A stretch of 64,000 nt of DNA from a bacterium (GTDB lineage Bacteria; Sysuimicrobiota; Sysuimicrobiia; Sysuimicrobiales; Segetimicrobiaceae). Positions 44,334 through 53,055 of this stretch are shown piece by piece. A program made the translations under genes and the position numbers. The first letter of the stretch is position 1. Every line of letters begins with the position of its first letter. Below the pieces are notes generated by a model. That model saw only the letters and a program-made list of their open reading frames with translations. It was not told the origin of the DNA and did no database searches. Where the stretch lies: the NCBI GenBank assembly GCA_035295165.1, contig DATGJN010000066.1:39112-103111 (forward strand), given 5' to 3'.

Positions 44334-45122
44334 ATGGCCGTCGTGCACGCGGTCGCACACATTCCGGGGGGACGTCTGGCCGAGTGGGTCGGGCGCGCCG
44401 ACTTCGCCGTCCTGCCGCTCGGCAGCGTCGAGTGGCACGGGCCGCACCTCGCGCTCGGTACGGACTTGATCTTGACCGAGGGGTTCGCCGGGACCCTCGA
44501 GGGCGAGTTTACGGCCGTGGCGTACCCCGCGGTCACGTACGCCGCGTGCCCCGGCAAGACGCGCGGGTATCCGGGAACGGTCGCGATCCGCCCCAGCGTC
44601 GCGCTGGAGTACCTGTGCGACGTGCTCGAGGGGATCCTCCAGGCCGGATTCGTCCGGGTGCTGCTGCTCAACGCCCACGACGCCAACATGTCGGTCGCGC
44701 GGGCCGCGATGGAGTGGGTCTCGGGCAAGCACACCGCGAGCCTGCTGTTGGTGAACTGGTGGCAGATGGTCGCCCCGCCGGAGACCGACGCGCAGCGCAT
44801 GTTCGAGCGCCACAGCGGCCGGGGGCACGGCGGTCCCTATGAGACCGCGGCGGCGTGGGCGTTCGCCCACGACGCGGTCGAGCTGGACCTCGCGCCCGAG
44901 CTTCCGCCGCGGCCGGCCCTCGCGACCGACCGTCCCTACGTGCTGGTCGAGTCCGCGCCTACGCCCTGGGACGGGTACGCCGGATACGTGCGCCAGGCGT
45001 CGCTCGAAAAAGGAGAACAGATCGTACGGCAGGCGCGCGCCCACCTGGCCGCAGTCATCCGCGCCTGGCTGGACGCGCCGCCACCGGGCGCGCCCAAAGA
45101 CGCGGGCGCTCCGCGCGGTTGA
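44334..45122 (+). CDS. Creatininase-family amidohydrolase
   Basis: A 262-residue protein from ATG 44334 (GGAGGGAGG upstream), 36 bases after the permease. Creatininase-fold metal motifs: Glu, His and Asp in GSVEWHGPHLALGTD, a central NAHDANMSVARAA (in place of the common NGHGGN), and the catalytic Glu in GHGGPYETAAAWAF. The family opens cyclic amides (creatinine), hydrolyses formamides (FAPy deformylase ArfB) or acts in mycofactocin and peptide maturation. Being last in the importer operon, it probably acts on the imported compound, or uses the same regulatory signal through ROK. Confidence 0.9.
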   Translation: MAVVHAVAHIPGGRLAEWVGRADFAVLPLGSVEWHGPHLALGTDLILTEGFAGTLEGEFTAVAYPAVTYAACPGKTRGYPGTVAIRPSVALEYLCDVLEGILQAGFVRVLLLNAHDANMSVARAAMEWVSGKHTASLLLVNWWQMVAPPETDAQRMFERHSGRGHGGPYETAAAWAFAHDAVELDLAPELPPRPALATDRPYVLVESAPTPWDGYAGYVRQASLEKGEQIVRQARAHLAAVIRAWLDAPPPGAPKDAGAPRG

Positions 45123-45150
45123 CCCGGCGCGCGAAGGCCTGTGCTCGGAG

Positions 45151-46506
45151 CTACGGCTGCGGGCCGCGGGTCATGTCGGTCATGCGCTTCGTGGTGACCA
45201 CCGACTGCTCGAACGATCCCAGCGTGTCGTAGACCTGCGCCCGCCGGTCGAGTGCCTTGAGCTCCGGGAGCAGGAAAATGCGCTCCAGCAGGCCTTCCAG
45301 CACATCGGGCGGCTTCACCATCCGGTCGTGGACCCCCGTCCCCCAGTTGATGTCGGTGATCGGTGCGCCCGTGTAGGTCCCGGTCTGCACCGCAGGTTGG
45401 GTGAAGTCGAAGCAGTCCGTCCAGATGTCGGGCGCGGCCTGCCAGCGCGTGCCGAACTCGGGCCCAAACGGCACGTTCCATCGGACGTGGATGCTCTTCA
45501 TGATCGACGTGTGGTCGAACGTGGTATGACAGCAACCTTTCTTGGCGTACGGGCTGACCACGAGCGCCGGCACGCGAAATCCAAGCGGCGTGTCCGGCGA
45601 TAGCGGGCGTTCGAAGCACGGCGGCGGCGCCACGTGGTCGTAGAATCCGCCGTTCTCGTCGTAGAGGATGACGAGCGCGCTGCTCGCCCAGCTCTCACTG
45701 TTGGTCAACGCGTCCACGACGAGGCCGATGAACTTCTCCCCCAGCCGCGGGTTGTGCGCAGGGTGGTCGTCCGCGACCGTGAACGCCGGATCGATGACGC
45801 TGATCGTCGGCAACCGATCCTCCCGGCAGTCCGCCACGAAGTCCCCGACGTGCGCAAAGTTGCTGCCGTGGCTCGCCGCGAACCGGTACCAGAACGCGAG
45901 AAACGGAAGATCCGAGAAGTAGCACTTCCACGTCAGCGTACGCCCGGACCCGTCCGCCTCGAGGCAGTCCTCCAGCACGTGGTACAGCGGCGTCGTCTGA
46001 AAGCCCGGGAACGGGGGCAGCGTCTGGGTATCGTTGTCGCCGTCCCGCTTGCCCGAGTGCAGGTACTTCCGGTTGGGCCACGTCGAGCTGAGCACCGAGC
46101 CGAACCAGTGATCGCAGACCGTGAACCGGTCGGCGAGCGCGTACAGTACCGGCAGCGTGGCGCGGGTATAGTACCCCATCGGGGTCTTGGCGTCGGCCGT
46201 CGACGTCGACGGATTCCGCTGGTACTGCACGACGAAGCCGTCGTTCTTTCCGTCGTTCCAGTCGGCGTGGGCGGCGTCCCACCCGTGCGGTGGATCGGGA
46301 ACCTCCAGCACCGGGGGGACGGACGCCGCGTCCATCTGCCACGCGCTCACGGCGTTGCCGGCGAGGTCCGTGACCGCGGGCAACGGGCGCGTGAGCCCGT
46401 GGATGTCCGTCCGGCCTTCGAGGGTCAACGCTCCGAGGTAGTAGTCGAACGACCGGTTCTCCATCATCAGGACGATCAGGTGTTTGATCGCGCGCATGTC
46501 GGTCAT
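45151..46506 (-). CDS. Phosphoesterase family protein (phospholipase C / acid phosphatase AcpA-like)
   Basis: A 451-residue protein from ATG 46506 (GGGAGGGTGAT before it). PF04185-type landmarks: IKHLIVLMMENRSFDYYLGA with the metal/nucleophile segment, DHWFGSVLSSTWPNRKYLHS, and ILYDENGGFYDHVAPPP with the D-E-N-G-G-x-Y-D-H metal motif. RVPALVVSPYAKKG and FDHTSIMKSIHVRWNV follow. All of the alkaline-phosphatase-superfamily core appears present. No signal peptide is evident, unlike most phospholipases C of this family, so it may be cytoplasmic or exported another way. It overlaps the enolase-superfamily stop (ATGA) and is convergent with the creatininase gene. Confidence 0.9.
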   Translation of the reverse strand: MTDMRAIKHLIVLMMENRSFDYYLGALTLEGRTDIHGLTRPLPAVTDLAGNAVSAWQMDAASVPPVLEVPDPPHGWDAAHADWNDGKNDGFVVQYQRNPSTSTADAKTPMGYYTRATLPVLYALADRFTVCDHWFGSVLSSTWPNRKYLHSGKRDGDNDTQTLPPFPGFQTTPLYHVLEDCLEADGSGRTLTWKCYFSDLPFLAFWYRFAASHGSNFAHVGDFVADCREDRLPTISVIDPAFTVADDHPAHNPRLGEKFIGLVVDALTNSESWASSALVILYDENGGFYDHVAPPPCFERPLSPDTPLGFRVPALVVSPYAKKGCCHTTFDHTSIMKSIHVRWNVPFGPEFGTRWQAAPDIWTDCFDFTQPAVQTGTYTGAPITDINWGTGVHDRMVKPPDVLEGLLERIFLLPELKALDRRAQVYDTLGSFEQSVVTTKRMTDMTRGPQP

Positions 46507-47714
46507 ATCACCCTCCCCTGCGCCGCCGAGCGCGCAGCTTTCGCCGCCGCCTCCTCGAACCGCGCCAGCGCGTCCCGGTTCAATTCGACGCCGAGCCCCG
46601 GTGCGTCCGGCAGCTGCACCACACCGTCCACCATCCGCGGTCCCCGGCGGACCAGCTCCCGGCGGAGCGCGGACTCGCACAACTCGTCGGGGAGGAACTC
46701 GATGAAGGGGCAGTGGGGCGTCACCGCGGCGAGGTGCGCCGCAGCGGCGATCGAGATCCCGGTCTTCCAAGCGTGCGGCACGATCGCCAGGCCGCGCCGG
46801 CCGGCGAGGTCGCAGACGCGCCGCGCCTCCGTCAGGCCGCCGACCCGCCCAACGTCCGGCTGCGCGACCCGGATCCGGCCCCGATCCATGAGCTCGAGGA
46901 ACTCGAAACGGGTCGCCAGCCACTCGCCCGCGGCGATCGGAATCGGCTGCTCCCGGCTGACGCGCGCGTACCCGTTGAGGTCGTCGGCCGCCAGCGGGGT
47001 CTCGAGGAAGAAGATGTCGTAGTCCGTCCAGCCGCGGACCGTTGCGAGGCACGTCTCGGCGTCGGGGAACGCGTACTGCACGTCCACCATGATCGTGAAC
47101 GCCGGCCCGACCGCCTCGCGCACGGCCGCGATCGGCTCGACCATCCGCGCGTACGGCGCCCGGAGTCCCTTGTGGGCGTACGGACCGGTCGGCGTGATCT
47201 CGAGCTTCGCCGCGGTGAAGCCACGACGCTGCGCCTCGCGCGCCCACGCGACGACGGACTCAAGGTACGCGTCGAACTCGGAGACCTCCGGCTGCAGCGA
47301 CGCGTACGGCACGATCGGCGCGGCGCGCACCGGGCCCAGCAGCTCGCGACACGGCTTGCCGAGGGCCTTGCCGCGGAGGTCGTGGAGCGCGATATCGAGC
47401 GCGCCGATCGCGTGGACGACCGCGCCGCGCCGCCCGTTCATCGCGGAGCCGACGTACAATCGCTCCCACAGCGCCTCGACCTGGAGCGGATCCTGGCCGA
47501 TCAGCATCTCGCGGAGGCCGAGCCCCATCGTGTGCGTCCCGGGCGCCTCGATGCACGCACGCGCGATCCAGGGGTTGACGTCGGCCTCGCCGATCCCGGT
47601 GAGGCCCTCGTCGGTGTGGATCTCCACCACGATGTCGTCCTGTGCGGAGCTCGTCGCGCCGACGTCCATGCCCGGGTCGAGGAGCACGTGGCAGTCGATA
47701 CCGGTGATCTTCAT
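46503..47714 (-). CDS. Mandelate racemase/muconate lactonizing enzyme family protein
   Basis: A 403-residue enolase-superfamily enzyme from ATG 47714 (GAGGAGG upstream). Metal ligands Asp211 (MVDVQYAF), Glu238 (FFLETPLAAD) and Glu264 (AAGEWLATRF) are present, and the MR-subgroup dyad Asp287 (AQPDVGRVGG) with His314 (VPHAWKTGI) is kept. The K-x-K base on strand 2 reads KLE (Lys170, Glu172), so the usual second Lys is replaced by Glu. That predicts a His-only, single-epimer dehydration rather than racemisation. The substrate, probably a sugar acid, is unknown. Middle gene of M20-MR-phosphoesterase. Confidence 0.9.
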   Translation of the reverse strand: MKITGIDCHVLLDPGMDVGATSSAQDDIVVEIHTDEGLTGIGEADVNPWIARACIEAPGTHTMGLGLREMLIGQDPLQVEALWERLYVGSAMNGRRGAVVHAIGALDIALHDLRGKALGKPCRELLGPVRAAPIVPYASLQPEVSEFDAYLESVVAWAREAQRRGFTAAKLEITPTGPYAHKGLRAPYARMVEPIAAVREAVGPAFTIMVDVQYAFPDAETCLATVRGWTDYDIFFLETPLAADDLNGYARVSREQPIPIAAGEWLATRFEFLELMDRGRIRVAQPDVGRVGGLTEARRVCDLAGRRGLAIVPHAWKTGISIAAAAHLAAVTPHCPFIEFLPDELCESALRRELVRRGPRMVDGVVQLPDAPGLGVELNRDALARFEEAAAKAARSAAQGRVI

Positions 47715-47770
47715 CGCGCCTCCTCGTGAACCGGATCGTCTCGACGCCCGGCGCCCGCGACGCCGGTCGA

Positions 47771-49102
47771 TCAGAACCGGCGCATGATCTCGGCCATGTA
47801 CCGGATCCCCTTCCGAAGGTCCTCCAGACCTAGGCTCTCGTTGGGCCCGTGGGTGTTGCTTCCGGCGATTCCCACCCCCGTCGCCGCGGTCGGCACGCCC
47901 AGCACTTCGGAAGCGATCCAGTTCGGCGTCGAACCCGTACCCCAGGGCTCCACCTGCGCCGGGCGCTCGTAGACCGCGAGCGCCGCCGCCTCCATCGTCC
48001 GGCTCAGATGGCCCGGCGGGGTCTTGGACGGCGGAGCCCCGCTCAGCAGGGTGACTCGGAGGTCGTCGTACCCGCGCCGCCCCAGGTGCGCCTTGATCCC
48101 GTCGAGGACCCGCTGCGGATCCTGATCGGGCACCAGCCGGAAGTCGACCTTTGCGACCGCCCGCCGGGGGACGACGGTCTTCGAGCCGGCGCCGTGGTAC
48201 CCCGCCTCGAATCCGGCCAGATTCGACGTCGGCTCCGTCAGATGCGCCCTCCGGGCGTCGCGGCCGTCGGGATACGGCACGTGTGACAGGCCGAACGTGC
48301 GGCGGCGTCCCGCCATGTCGATAGGGGGCAGCTTCGCGAGCAGCGCCCGATCTTCGTCCGTATGGGGACGGACATCGCCGTAGAACCCCTCGACCGCGAC
48401 GCGCCCGTCGGGTCCGCGCAGCGTCGCGAGCGCCTCCAGGAGACGCCATGCCGCGTTCGGATAGATGCCGGCGTACGACGAGTGGAAATCCACGCTCGCC
48501 GTGTCGCACTCGATCTCGACGTAGCACATCCCCTTGTTGCCGAGGGTGATCGTCGCGACGTCCGGTTCGTCGCGAAACGTGTCCTCCCACACGCACGCGT
48601 CGGCCGCGAGCAGGGCCGTGTGGGCCGCGGCCCACGCCGGCAGGTGCGCCGAGCCGGTCTCCTCCTCGCCCTCGACCAGGAACTTGACGGTCAACGGCAG
48701 CGGACCCGCCGCTCGAAGCGCTTCGAGCGCCATCAGCCGGGAGACGATGTTGCCCTTGTTGTCCGTCGCCCCGCGCGCGTAGAGACGGCCGTCTCGAATA
48801 CGCGGCTCGAACGGCGGCGTGACCCATTCGTCGAGCGGATCCGCCGGCTGTACGTCGTAGTGATTGTAGAACAGCAGGGTTTGGGTGCCGCCTCCGGGAA
48901 CGCAGCCGACGACCACAGGCGCTCCCGGCGTCGTGTGCACCGCCGTGTCGATGTCGAGGCCGCGCATCTCCTGCGCCAGCAGCTCCGCCATCTCGGAGAT
49001 CCCCACGCCCTCCGCAGAGACGCTCGGTTGGCGGCAGAACCGGTCGAGCAGCCGCGTCGCCCGCTCCATCAAGCCGTCGACGCAGAGAGCGAGGTCGGTC
49101 AT
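47771..49102 (-). CDS. M20 family dipeptidase
   Basis: A 443-residue peptidase from ATG 49102 (GAGGAG five bases upstream). It belongs to the ArgE/DapE/CNDP side of M20: FYNHYDVQPADPLDEWVTPP (metal His and Asp), YARGATDNKGNIVSRLMALE (bridging Asp), and KFLVEGEEETGSAHLPAWAA (Glu pair). SVDFHSSYAGIYPNAAWRLL opens the lid domain, and GSNTHGPNESLGLEDLRKG carries the last His. It is distinct from the three AbgB/AmhX-like M20 proteins in this window. Probably cleaves dipeptides or N-acyl amino acids in the cytoplasm. It starts a three-gene run with the enolase-type enzyme and the phosphoesterase. Confidence 0.93.
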   Translation of the reverse strand: MTDLALCVDGLMERATRLLDRFCRQPSVSAEGVGISEMAELLAQEMRGLDIDTAVHTTPGAPVVVGCVPGGGTQTLLFYNHYDVQPADPLDEWVTPPFEPRIRDGRLYARGATDNKGNIVSRLMALEALRAAGPLPLTVKFLVEGEEETGSAHLPAWAAAHTALLAADACVWEDTFRDEPDVATITLGNKGMCYVEIECDTASVDFHSSYAGIYPNAAWRLLEALATLRGPDGRVAVEGFYGDVRPHTDEDRALLAKLPPIDMAGRRRTFGLSHVPYPDGRDARRAHLTEPTSNLAGFEAGYHGAGSKTVVPRRAVAKVDFRLVPDQDPQRVLDGIKAHLGRRGYDDLRVTLLSGAPPSKTPPGHLSRTMEAAALAVYERPAQVEPWGTGSTPNWIASEVLGVPTAATGVGIAGSNTHGPNESLGLEDLRKGIRYMAEIMRRF

Positions 49103-49513
49103 GCTGGCTCCTCGAGGCATTCGGAGTACGGCCGGCCGCATGCCCTGATCGTCCGGCACGCATGCGCCGGCTCTCATGTTCTGGATTCTGAGAAGCCGAT
49201 CCTGTGGGAGCCAACGTCGTCGCGGGTTGACCCAGGAGCGGCTTGGACCTCGTATTCCATCACACCAGGGTTTGATCCGACCGATTCCGTGTGCCTAGCG
49301 TGCCCGACGATCCGGTGGACCCGCTGACACCCTCCGGCGGATTGGCCGAGGAGGATGGCGCGTGCTCCCAGAAATACACAATACCCGTCGCGGTTCCGAT
49401 CCAACCCGAGAGGAATCGAGAGACCGGTACGATAAGCTAGTCACCGAGGGCAATTCGCACACGCACGGAGTGGACGGAATGGGCAGTACACTCGCCTGAA
49501 GAATGAGGAGCCC
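49103..49513. other. Intergenic stretch between divergent genes
   Basis: About 410 bases, less G+C-rich than the flanks, separating the M20 dipeptidase gene from the protease-like gene. No supported open frame. It must hold the promoters for both directions, but I cannot identify boxes with confidence. Confidence 0.5.
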
Positions 49514-51019
49514 ATGCCCCTACTGGTACTAGGCATCATCCCATTGCTGTTTGAGATCTTCGCCGGCTTTCTGGCCGGTGCCTTCGGGCTTTCTCAGGTC
49601 TCGACTCCGGCCCTCAGAACGATCGTCGAGAAGGCCCGACCGAGCATCGGGATCGTCCTCGCAGATCATCCATCCGGCACGGTCTCGGGGGCGGCGTTCG
49701 TCATCGACCGGGGGATCGCCGTGACATCGTATCATGTCGTCGCCGGATCTTCCCAACTCCGCGTCAAGTTCCCGCAATCGGCATGGCTGGAACCGACGAT
49801 CGCCGCCGCTGATGCGAGCAGCGATCTCGCGATCCTGGCGATTCCGGATTCGACGGTGGTGCCACTGCAGATCGACGACGCATCGTCGGCGTGGGCGGGA
49901 GACGACGCGCTAGCCTTCAGTTTCCCTTCGGTCGCCGCCCTGATCACGCAGTCGCCGGACAGGGACACACAGGCCCAAGCGATCCTTGTCACGGAAGCGA
50001 CGATCAAGGGCTTTCGCGATGGGGTACTGCTGTTCCAACCCAAGCAGCGACTCGGGGGCGAGGGTGGGCCCATACTCAATCTGGCCGGCCACGTGGTCGG
50101 CGTGGTGCGCGGGCAACTCCCGAGCACGGATGCCGCGACCGCCTATGCGGCTCCGGCGGACGCAGCGAGGCCACTTCTGGCTCAAGCCCTGAGACGCCGC
50201 GCGGCGCAACCGCAGCCGGCATCGACTGCGCCGCCCGCTGCGCCTGCACGGCCGCCTTTGGTCCTTGCGTCGCCGCCTTCAACGGCTCCATCGCCATCGG
50301 TCACCGCAGGAGGCGTGGGGGGAACGGGGGCGCCGCAACCGGGGCAACCGACACCAGCCCCGGCAACATCAAAAACAGCAGCGTCGGTACCGCCTTCCCC
50401 AACCACAGCCCCGCCGCAGGAGCCGCCACCCGCTCCCGCGCCGACCCAGGTGCAGACGCCGCCGCGGACACCGCCGCCGGCTCCGACACCGCCGCGGACA
50501 CCACCGCCGGCTCCGACACCGCCGCGGACAGCACCGCCGGCTCCGCCGCCACCGCGGACCGCGGCGGCGGCGTCGGTCCCGGTTTCAGCGGACCATTTCG
50601 TCATCGTGCCGGGGCAGCGCATCGGCGCGGCAAAACTCGGGATGCGAGTCGAGGAGGCGCGGTCGGCTCTTGGGTCACCCGCGAGCACGAACCAGCAGAA
50701 CGGCGGCGCAACGATCGTACGCTGGTACCAGCCCCCGCGGAACGACGGCATCGGCGCCGAGGTGACGAAGGGCGGAATGGTGGATCGACTCTGGGCGCTC
50801 AACGATACGCGATTTGCCACCCTGAAGAACGTGCACATCGGGAGCTCTGAAGCGGAGGTGCGGGCGGCTCTGGGTGCGCCCTCAACCGTCGCGGTCGATA
50901 ACGCACGCAAGAACAAGATCCTCATCTATCGCCAACTCGGAATCTTCTTCTACATCCAACTCGACAGCAAGCTGCTCTTCTACAACCAGGTCTTCGAAAT
51001 CGGCGTGATGGGCCACTGA
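49514..51019 (+). CDS. Trypsin-fold pseudoprotease with Pro-rich linker and C-terminal domain
   Basis: A 501-residue protein from ATG 49514 (GAGGAG before it). A membrane segment (residues about 3-27) precedes a trypsin-like domain with His74 (TSYHVVAG) and Asp104 (SSDLAIL) in place. The nucleophile position, normally GNSGGP, reads GGEGGP (Glu183), so it cannot be a serine protease. Residues about 210-355 are Ala/Pro/Thr-rich and include three tandem PPRTPPPAPT-like repeats. The last 130 residues look like two beta-alpha units related to the BamE/SmpA-type outer-membrane assembly fold (GQRIGAAKLGMRVEEARSAL and VHIGSSEAEVRAALGAPSTV). It may be an envelope protein whose former protease domain now only binds. 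Confidence 0.82.
   Translation: MPLLVLGIIPLLFEIFAGFLAGAFGLSQVSTPALRTIVEKARPSIGIVLADHPSGTVSGAAFVIDRGIAVTSYHVVAGSSQLRVKFPQSAWLEPTIAAADASSDLAILAIPDSTVVPLQIDDASSAWAGDDALAFSFPSVAALITQSPDRDTQAQAILVTEATIKGFRDGVLLFQPKQRLGGEGGPILNLAGHVVGVVRGQLPSTDAATAYAAPADAARPLLAQALRRRAAQPQPASTAPPAAPARPPLVLASPPSTAPSPSVTAGGVGGTGAPQPGQPTPAPATSKTAASVPPSPTTAPPQEPPPAPAPTQVQTPPRTPPPAPTPPRTPPPAPTPPRTAPPAPPPPRTAAAASVPVSADHFVIVPGQRIGAAKLGMRVEEARSALGSPASTNQQNGGATIVRWYQPPRNDGIGAEVTKGGMVDRLWALNDTRFATLKNVHIGSSEAEVRAALGAPSTVAVDNARKNKILIYRQLGIFFYIQLDSKLLFYNQVFEIGVMGH
50461..50562 (+). repeat. 30-bp tandem repeats encoding a Pro-rich linker
   Basis: Three near-identical 30-base units (50461-50490, 50491-50520, 50521-50550) and a partial fourth encode PPRTPPPAPT-type decapeptides inside the pseudoprotease gene. 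Units one and two differ at one base and the third is more diverged. Copy number may vary between strains. Confidence 0.85.
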
Positions 51020-51181
51020 CGGCGGGGCGATCTCGATGCCCGGACGCCGGGTCGCACGCGCCGAGACCGGGCGGGCTGGGGGAACGCTGCGGGGCGCTCA
51101 GGGTCGATCGCGACGCGGCCCCGCCACCCTGAAAAGAGAGCAGACACGAGCACCCCCGCCGCCGGAGGGAGCGACACGCGC

Positions 51182-52075
51182 ATGCGCGGCCTCGCGGATG
51201 ACACGTTCGGCGGCGCGTTCCCGTTCGCGCCGCGGTACCGCACGATCAACGGCTTCGAGATGCACTTCGTCGACGAGGGCGCGGGCGAGCCGATCGTCCT
51301 GCTGCACGGCGATCCGACGTGGGGCTACCTGTACCGCGCGTTCATCCCGACGCTGGCGCGCCGCGCGCGATGCATCGTGCCGGATCACATGGGAATGGGC
51401 AAATCGGATGTCCCCGGCGCGCCGTATCCGTACCGGCTCGAACATCACCGGGCGAATCTGGAGACCCTCCTGCTCGCGCTCGACCTCGACCGCATCACGC
51501 TCGTCGTCCACGACTGGGGCGGGCCGGTCGGGCTCGGATTCGCGATCCGGCATCCGGCACGCATCAAGCGCCTCGTTCTCATGAACACGTGGGCCTCGGC
51601 ACCGTGGCCCGGCGGGCCGCTGCCGCGCCTGCTCGAGATCATCCGGTCGAGCAAAGGCGAACGGTTTGTGCTCGACAAGAACGGCTACGTGGAGACGGCC
51701 CTTGTCGGAACCACCTATCACCGCGAACGGCTCACGCCCGCGGTCCTGGATGCCTACCTCGCGCCATTCCCTACCCCGGCGTCGCGCCTGGCGCTCGTGT
51801 GCTGGACGAGGGACATTCCCGTCGCGGAGACCGACCCATCCTACGCGGAGATGAAGCGGATCGAAGCGGGGCTGGCCGCGTTCGCGCGCATCCCGGTGCT
51901 GCTCCTCTGGGGCATGCGGGATCCTGTGCTGACCCCCGCGGTGCTGCGAAGCTGGCAGCGACAGTATCCGCACGCGGTGACCCACGAACTCGAGGATGTC
52001 GGCCATTTCCTGCAGGAGGAGGCTCCAGACCGGGCCGTGCGCGCGATCGCGGCGTTCCTGGATCGTCACCCCTAG
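51182..52075 (+). CDS. Haloalkane dehalogenase-like alpha/beta hydrolase
   Basis: A 297-residue alpha/beta hydrolase from ATG 51182 with GGAGGGAG upstream. Oxyanion strand: VLLHGDPTWGYLYRAFIPTL. Nucleophile elbow: VVHDWGGPVGLGFAIRHPAR (Asp111). The catalytic His lies in EDVGHFLQEEAPD. The Asp nucleophile and D-W after it match haloalkane dehalogenases. In their HGNPT motif the halide-binding Asn is Asp here (HGDPT), which also occurs in some epoxide-hydrolase-like relatives, so true dehalogenation is not certain. It is convergent with the threonine dehydratase ten bases away. No signal peptide. Confidence 0.87.
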   Translation: MRGLADDTFGGAFPFAPRYRTINGFEMHFVDEGAGEPIVLLHGDPTWGYLYRAFIPTLARRARCIVPDHMGMGKSDVPGAPYPYRLEHHRANLETLLLALDLDRITLVVHDWGGPVGLGFAIRHPARIKRLVLMNTWASAPWPGGPLPRLLEIIRSSKGERFVLDKNGYVETALVGTTYHRERLTPAVLDAYLAPFPTPASRLALVCWTRDIPVAETDPSYAEMKRIEAGLAAFARIPVLLLWGMRDPVLTPAVLRSWQRQYPHAVTHELEDVGHFLQEEAPDRAVRAIAAFLDRHP

Positions 52076-52084
52076 GCGCGCGCC

Positions 52085-53041
52085 CTAGAATAAGCTCTGC
52101 AGCACCTTCCAGTCCACGTTGCCGCCGCTCAAGACGACGGCGACGCGGGCGCCCGCAGGGAACCTGATCCGCCCGCACAAGAGCGCGGCCAGCCCGGCGG
52201 CCCCGGCCGGCTCCACGAGCAACTTGGCGTACTGCAGCACCGCCGCCGTCGCCCCGCCGATCTCCGCGTCGGAGACCAGCACCACCTCATCCACGAACCG
52301 CCGCACCGCGGCGAACGTCCACTCCCCCGCGACGGGCGCGGTCAGGCCGTCGGCGATGGTGTTCACCGACTCGAGGCGGGTGATCGCGTTGTGCTGCAGG
52401 GCCGTCCAGAGCGTGGGCGCGCCTTCCGGCTCCACGCCGATCACGCGCGTGCCGGGCCGGCTCAGCTTGACGGCGGCGGCCACGCCGGAGATCAACCCCC
52501 CGCCGCCGATCGCGACGACGACCGCGTCCACGTCGGGCAGGTCCTCGAGGATCTCGAGCCCCACGGTCCCCTGGCCGGCGATGATGGCGGGGTCGTCGTA
52601 CGGATGCACGAGCGTGAGGTTGCGGGCGTCCCGCAACTCGTGCACCTTCTCGAACGCCTCGTGCATGGTGCCGCCGAGCACCACCTCGGCACCGTACGCT
52701 CGGCAGGCCGCGACCTTCGTCGCGCTCGCGTGACCGGGCATCACGACCGTCGCGCGCAACCCTTCCAGGGCCGCCCCGTACGCCAGCGCCTGCGCGTGAT
52801 TGCCGGCCGAGATCGTGATCAGGCCGCGGCGCTTCTCGTCGTCCGACAGGTGCCGCAGCTTATTGAGCACGCCCCGCGGCTTGAACGACCCCGTCTTTTG
52901 GAGGTTCTCCGCCTTGAGAAACAGCCGTACCCCGACGCGCTCGCCGAGGATTCGCGAGGTGAAGAGCGGCGTCCGGTGCACCCGCCCGTGGATGACCGCG
53001 CGGGCGGCTCGGATGTCGTCCAGGGTCGTCAACGTCTGCAT
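52085..53041 (-). CDS. Threonine/serine dehydratase, PLP, catalytic domain only
   Basis: A 318-residue fold-type II PLP enzyme from ATG 53041. PLP lysine Lys54 in GSFKPRG, substrate loop SAGNHAQALA, phosphate-binding GGGGLISGVAAAVK, and the closing SGGNVDWK are all present. The ACT-like regulatory domain of biosynthetic IlvA is absent, so this is the short, TdcB/serine-racemase-like type: L-threonine to 2-oxobutanoate or serine to pyruvate. Its enamine intermediate is what Rid proteins hydrolyse; the window encodes a RidA and a triple-Rid protein. The DUF302 gene precedes it by 14 bases on the same strand. Confidence 0.93.
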   Translation of the reverse strand: MQTLTTLDDIRAARAVIHGRVHRTPLFTSRILGERVGVRLFLKAENLQKTGSFKPRGVLNKLRHLSDDEKRRGLITISAGNHAQALAYGAALEGLRATVVMPGHASATKVAACRAYGAEVVLGGTMHEAFEKVHELRDARNLTLVHPYDDPAIIAGQGTVGLEILEDLPDVDAVVVAIGGGGLISGVAAAVKLSRPGTRVIGVEPEGAPTLWTALQHNAITRLESVNTIADGLTAPVAGEWTFAAVRRFVDEVVLVSDAEIGGATAAVLQYAKLLVEPAGAAGLAALLCGRIRFPAGARVAVVLSGGNVDWKVLQSLF

Positions 53042-53055
53042 AGATCCCGCAACGC

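Noticed and set aside
50461..50562. CRISPR-like periodicity in the pseudoprotease gene.
   Set aside because: The 30-base units are directly tandem with no spacers and encode a Pro-rich linker. No CRISPR array was seen anywhere in the window.
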